A model generated the notes under the pieces. It was given only the letters and a program-made list of their open reading frames with translations. It was not told the origin of the DNA and ran no database searches. Made by a program: the position numbers and the translations under genes. Positions 57,726-61,555 of a stretch of DNA of 61,555 nt are shown in pieces; positions within the stretch are counted from its first letter, which is position 1; every line of letters starts with the position of its first letter. The stretch spans positions 1 to 61,555 of the forward strand of contig CAYGLV010000009.1 of the NCBI GenBank assembly GCA_964351025.1, in the 5' to 3' direction. Origin of the DNA: CAYGLV01 sp964351025. Lineage in GTDB: Bacteria; Actinomycetota; Thermoleophilia; Gaiellales; Gaiellaceae.

Positions 57726-60077
57726 ATGAGCATTCGCGAGCACGGCTCGCAGCTAGCGCCGACCGCCGCAGAGACCGTCGTCATCCACGTCGGCGGTCTC
57801 CACTACGCAAGCGAGAGAGCCGTCGTCGAAGCGGCGCTCGCGCGGCGCCTCGGTGTGCTGGCCGTCGACGCGAACCCCATCGCCCAGACGGCGACGGTGA
57901 CCTTCGACCCGGCGGCGACGACGATCGACGATCTCCGTGGCTGGGTTGAGGACTGCGGCTACCACTGCGCGGGGCGCTCGGTTCCGGGTCACGTCTGCGA
58001 TCCGATGGAGCACAAGCCTGAAGGCGCACCCGCCCACGATCACGCGGCGATGCAGCGCGCCGGCGACGCCCACGGGGGCGGCCATGGCGGGCATGCCGGC
58101 ATGTCGATGGCCGCGATGGTGCGCGACATGCGCAACCGCTTCCTCGTCGCGGCCGTCTTCGCCATCCCGATCGCGCTCTGGTCGCCTCTGGGCGAGAGCC
58201 TGTTCGGAGACGTGCCGCCGACCCCGTTCGGGATCGGAGCCGACCCCTGGCAGTTCCTGCTCAGCCTGCCGGTCGTCTTCTACTCGTCCTCGATCTTCTT
58301 CCGCGGCGCCTTCGTCGCGCTGCGCGCGCGAACGCTCGACATGATGGTGCTCGTCGCGGTGGCGATCGGCACGGGCTGGGTCTACTCGGTGGCCGCGACG
58401 TTTCTGATCGAGGGGGAGGTCTTCTACGAGGCGGTGGCGTTCCTCGCATCCTTCGTAATGCTCGGGCACTGGTTCGAGATGCGTGCCCGCGGCGGCGCGA
58501 ACGACGCCATCCGCGCGCTGCTCGACCTGGCGCCGCCGAAGGCCGTCGTAATCCGGGACGGGAAGGAGCTGGAAGTGCCCACCGCCGAAGTGCTGGTCGG
58601 CGAGCTGCTGCTGATCCGGCCCGGCTCCAAGGTGGCGGTGGACGCCGAGGTGCTCGAGGGCGAGAGCTCGGTGGACGAGTCGATGGTGACCGGAGAGAGC
58701 ATGCCGGTCTCGAAAGCCGCCGGCTCGAAGCTGATCGGCGCCACGATCAACAAGAACGGGACGCTCCGCGCCCGCGCGACCGCCGTCGGCTCGGACACTG
58801 CGCTCGCGCAGATCGTCAAGCTCGTTCAGGAGGCGCAGAACTCGAAGGCGCCGGCGCAGAGGCTCGCCGACCGGGCGGCCTTCTGGCTCGTGCTCGTCGC
58901 GCTGCTCGGCGGGCTCGGGACGTTCCTCGCCTGGTACGTGCCGCTCGACCGCCCGGTGCTCGACGCGCTCCTCTTCGCGATCACCGTTGTCGTGATCACA
59001 TGCCCCGACGCCCTCGGGCTCGCGACGCCGACAGCGATCATGGTCGGGACGGGCCTCGGCGCCAAGCGCGGGATCCTCTTCAAGAGCGCCGTCGCTCTCG
59101 AGCAGGTCGCAAAGCTCGACACCGTGGTGCTCGACAAGACGGGAACACTCACACGCGGCGAGCCGGAGGTCGTCTCCATCACGGTCGCCGCAGGAATCGA
59201 CGAGAACGACGTGCTGCGGCTCGTCGCCGCCGTCGAGCGCGAGAGCGAGCATCCACTTGCAGAGGCGATCGTGAAGGCCGCCGAGCAGCGTGGGCTCGAG
59301 TCCCCGCGCGCGGAGTCGTTCGAGGCCGTGCCGGGGCACGGCGCGCTTGCGAGCGTCGAGGGGAGGCGACTCGCGGTCGGCAACCGCCGCCTGCTCGACC
59401 GGGAAGGGGTCTCCCTCGGCGAGCTCGTCGAGCGCGCGGACGCCCTTGCGGCGGAGGGGCAGACAGTCGTGCACGTCAGCGTGGACGGGCGCGCCGCCGC
59501 ACTGATCGCGATCGCAGACGCGCCGCGCGAGACGGCGGTCGAGGCCGTCGCGGCGCTGAAGGCGATCGGCATCCGGGCGGTGATGCTCACGGGCGACAAC
59601 CGCGCGACCGCGGAGCGGATTGCGGCTGAGGTTGGGATCGACGAGGTGATCGCCGAGGTGCTCCCCGGCGACAAGGCGGCAAAGGTCGCCGAGCTGCAAG
59701 GGCAGGGGCGGAAGGTGGCGATGGTCGGAGACGGTGTCAACGACGCTCCGGCGCTTGCGCAGGCGGACGTGGGCATCGCCATCGGCGCCGGCACAGACGT
59801 CGCCATCGAGACAGCCGACGTCGTCCTCATGCGCTCCGACCCGCTCGATGTCGCGACAGCCGTCGCGGTCGGCCGCGGCACCGTGCGCAAGATGCGCCAG
59901 AACCTCGGCTGGGCGATCGGCTACAACTCGCTCGCCCTCCCGATCGCCGCCGGTGTCTTCGAGCCCTGGGGCTTGATACTGCGGCCGGAGATCGCCGCGA
60001 TCTCGATGAGCGGCTCGAGCGTCATCGTCGCCGTCAACGCGCTGGCGCTCAAGCGTCTGCGCCTACCCAGGCGCTGA
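57726..60077 (+). CDS. P1B-type copper ATPase with CPD motif
   Basis: A 783-aa heavy-metal ATPase. An N-terminal HMA-like fold (about 18-85) lacks the CxxC (LHYASERAV instead) and continues into GYHCAGRSVPGHVCDPM. A His-rich linker (AHDHAAMQRAGDAHGGGHGGHAG) follows. The core has TGES, the membrane metal site CPDALGLATP (Cys426-Asp428, instead of CPC or CPH), DKTGTLTRG (phosphorylated Asp470), the HP motif SEHPLAEA and MVGDGVNDAPAL. An in-frame ATG at 57702 lies inside the operator and is rejected. It probably exports copper. Confidence 0.9.
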   Translation: MSIREHGSQLAPTAAETVVIHVGGLHYASERAVVEAALARRLGVLAVDANPIAQTATVTFDPAATTIDDLRGWVEDCGYHCAGRSVPGHVCDPMEHKPEGAPAHDHAAMQRAGDAHGGGHGGHAGMSMAAMVRDMRNRFLVAAVFAIPIALWSPLGESLFGDVPPTPFGIGADPWQFLLSLPVVFYSSSIFFRGAFVALRARTLDMMVLVAVAIGTGWVYSVAATFLIEGEVFYEAVAFLASFVMLGHWFEMRARGGANDAIRALLDLAPPKAVVIRDGKELEVPTAEVLVGELLLIRPGSKVAVDAEVLEGESSVDESMVTGESMPVSKAAGSKLIGATINKNGTLRARATAVGSDTALAQIVKLVQEAQNSKAPAQRLADRAAFWLVLVALLGGLGTFLAWYVPLDRPVLDALLFAITVVVITCPDALGLATPTAIMVGTGLGAKRGILFKSAVALEQVAKLDTVVLDKTGTLTRGEPEVVSITVAAGIDENDVLRLVAAVERESEHPLAEAIVKAAEQRGLESPRAESFEAVPGHGALASVEGRRLAVGNRRLLDREGVSLGELVERADALAAEGQTVVHVSVDGRAAALIAIADAPRETAVEAVAALKAIGIRAVMLTGDNRATAERIAAEVGIDEVIAEVLPGDKAAKVAELQGQGRKVAMVGDGVNDAPALAQADVGIAIGAGTDVAIETADVVLMRSDPLDVATAVAVGRGTVRKMRQNLGWAIGYNSLALPIAAGVFEPWGLILRPEIAAISMSGSSVIVAVNALALKRLRLPRR

Positions 60078-60155
60078 CGGGGCTCGTTGTGCGTGTTCGG
60101 ATCGTGTAAGGGCCTGACCCGTCCACCGAACGCTGCGCTACCCTCGACCGGGGTC

Positions 60156-61555
60156 GTGACAATTCGCAGGCTGGTCACCGTGGGGCTCGCAGCCCTCTCG
60201 CTCGCGCCCGCCGGGACGGCGGGCGCACAGACGACGCCTCTGATGCCCGGCGTGACGTACGAGAGCGGCGTCCAGTTCACGCTGCACGGCCCGGTTGCGC
60301 TGCACATCGTCACCGGCCCGCGCCCGGGAGGGCTCTACCAGCTCAAGCCGGTGCTGGCGAACGGCGCGATTCCGGGCCTCGAGACCCTCAGCGCGATCCA
60401 GCGGCGGGTCTCGCGGTCGGCGACCACGGTGGGTGTGAACGGCGACTTCTTCAACTTCGCGACCGGGCGACCGACCGGCGTCTTCATGAAGGACGGGCAG
60501 GTCGCGAGCCCGCCTTACGGCGACCGCTCGAGTATCGGCGTCTCCGCGGAAGGACTGCTCGACGTGAGGCGCGTCGAGTTCTTCGGGGAGTGGAAGGGCA
60601 GCGGCCAGCGCCGCGTGCTGAATCGTCTCAACGAGCCGCCGGACCCGAACGGCATCTCCCTGTACACGTCGGCGTGGGGGCCGGCGACGCCGTCGCTTCC
60701 GGGTGCGACCGAGGCGGTGCTCTACCCCTTCCCGCCGGCGTCGCCGAACACGGAGCTCGTCGCGCCCGTGATTCAGCGCACGCGCGGTGGCGCGACACCG
60801 ATCCCGGTCGGTGGCTCCGTCCTCGTCGCCCGCGGCTTCGCGGCCGAGAGACTCGCTGCCGAGGCGCCAGTCGGAACCACAATGATCGTGCGGCTGATCT
60901 TCAGACCGGAGTGGGCGGGGATCGTCGATGCGATCGGCGGTGGGCCCGAGCTCGTGCGCAGCGGCGGCCCGGTATTCCGCTCGAACGAGGCGTTCTCGAC
61001 CGACGTCCTCCTTCCGCGCGCGCCTCGCACCGCCGTCGGGCAGCTCGCGGACGGCCGGATCATCTTCGTCACGACCGACGGTCGCCAGCCCGGCTACAGC
61101 GTCGGCATGACGAGCTTCGAGCTGGCGCAGACGCTCGTGCGCCTCGGCGCCGTCGTCGGCGCGGCGCTCGACGGCGGTGGCTCGACGACGCTCGCGTTCG
61201 AGGGCACAGTGTTGAATCGGCCGTCGGACCGTCGGGAGCGCCCGATCTCGAATGCGCTGCTCCTGCTCTACCTGGGCGTCTTCGCGCGGCCACCGGCCGA
61301 GCCGGTGCTGTCACCGAACGGTGACGGCGTCGCCGAGAAGCAGCGGCTTTCCTACAAGATCGTGCGGCCGTCCAGCGTGACGGCAGCGCTCGTCGGCCCC
61401 GGCGGCGTCACTGCCTGGACCGAGGCGGCAGAGCGCCGGCCCGGCGTCTACCGCGTCGACTTCCCGCCGCCGCCTCCGCCTCCGCCGCCTCCGATCGTGC
61501 CGACTCCGATCGTGCCGACTCCTCCGCCCACGGAGACGACTCCGCCTCCTCCCAC
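60156..61555 (+). CDS. secreted phosphodiester-glycosidase (NAGPA-domain) protein, partial
   Basis: At least 466 residues, open at the window end. A signal peptide (VTIRRLVTVGLAALSLAPAGTAGA) is followed by a NAGPA domain: VGVNGDFFNFATGRPTGVFMKDGQV, VDAIGGGPELVRSGG, RTAVGQLADGRIIFVTTDGR and ALDGGGSTTLAFEG. Next comes LSPNGDGVAEKQRLSYKIVRPSSVTAALVGPGG, an FlgD-Ig/CHU_C-like segment, then a Pro-rich repeat (PPPPPPPIVPTPIVPTPPPTETT) running off the end. NAGPA domains hydrolyse sugar phosphodiesters, often in wall exopolysaccharides. The start is GTG60156. Confidence 0.85.
   Translation, partial: MTIRRLVTVGLAALSLAPAGTAGAQTTPLMPGVTYESGVQFTLHGPVALHIVTGPRPGGLYQLKPVLANGAIPGLETLSAIQRRVSRSATTVGVNGDFFNFATGRPTGVFMKDGQVASPPYGDRSSIGVSAEGLLDVRRVEFFGEWKGSGQRRVLNRLNEPPDPNGISLYTSAWGPATPSLPGATEAVLYPFPPASPNTELVAPVIQRTRGGATPIPVGGSVLVARGFAAERLAAEAPVGTTMIVRLIFRPEWAGIVDAIGGGPELVRSGGPVFRSNEAFSTDVLLPRAPRTAVGQLADGRIIFVTTDGRQPGYSVGMTSFELAQTLVRLGAVVGAALDGGGSTTLAFEGTVLNRPSDRRERPISNALLLLYLGVFARPPAEPVLSPNGDGVAEKQRLSYKIVRPSSVTAALVGPGGVTAWTEAAERRPGVYRVDFPPPPPPPPPPIVPTPIVPTPPPTETTPPPP

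Overview
The window is 61.5 kb of very GC-rich DNA (roughly 70 %), densely packed, with many GTG/TTG starts and 1-4 bp gene overlaps. The gene set points to an aerobic or microaerobic actinomycete-like bacterium: futalosine menaquinone biosynthesis, a bc-type menaquinol:cytochrome c reductase, phenylacetyl-CoA oxygenase, SHOCT and DUF4389 small proteins. A deep lineage such as Thermoleophilia would fit, but that is inference. A run of exactly 100 N at 55485-55584 shows this is a scaffolded draft or metagenome assembly.

Layout. (1) 0-8.7 kb: aromatic catabolism. An aldehyde dehydrogenase and three crotonase-family enzymes read rightward. The phenylacetyl-CoA epoxidase genes paaABCD read leftward, divergent from a TetR regulator. 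Downstream of paaD lies a gene that ordinary ORF finding misses: a SelW-like (Rdx family) protein whose C-x-x-U motif uses an in-frame TGA, followed by a perfect 9-bp inverted repeat suited to a bacterial SECIS. (2) 8.7-13.5 kb: lipid kinase, 2-oxoacid dehydrogenase E1alpha/E1beta/E2, CHRD protein. (3) 13.5-25.9 kb: phosphodiesterase-like enzyme, isoaspartyl methyltransferase, GtrA and two GT87-like membrane glycosyltransferases, a YmdB-type phosphoesterase, AI-2E transporter, ABC exporter and unknown small genes. (4) 26.0-35.2 kb: one long rightward run combining menaquinone synthesis (ubiD, ubiX, menG, polyprenyl synthase, mqnE, mqnA, mqnC) with the bc complex (Rieske, cytochrome b, subunit IV-cytochrome c fusion), so the quinone and the enzyme that oxidises it are encoded together.

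(5) 35.2-60.1 kb: an accessory copper/redox/cell-envelope island. It holds a cytochrome c, an M23 peptidase, a multicopper oxidase with a Met-rich peptide, two OmpR-type two-component systems, a glutaredoxin-CcdA-redoxin-propeller operon, an ABC exporter, many very small His/Cys/Met-rich (often membrane) proteins, a cupredoxin-like protein, Lgt, a UbiB-family kinase, an OLD-family nuclease and a P1B ATPase with an unusual CPD motif. The last ~1.4 kb is the start of a secreted phosphodiester-glycosidase-like protein that runs off the end.

The strongest unifying signal is regulatory. Eleven sites between 35.8 and 57.3 kb share one promoter architecture: two to four tandem 11-nt units beginning CTTCA (or a close variant), then 11 nt (10 in one case), then a hexamer of form nAnnnT. 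This is the geometry of a pho-box-type OmpR/PhoB activator site replacing the -35. Three of these promoters place the predicted transcription start on the start codon (leaderless). One site drives no annotated gene and ends at a perfect 14-bp hairpin, a candidate small RNA. A second layer is two CsoR-like copper operators, at the ABC exporter and at the P1B ATPase. Together this looks like a locally confined, two-component-controlled metal/redox stress regulon that I do not recognise as described.
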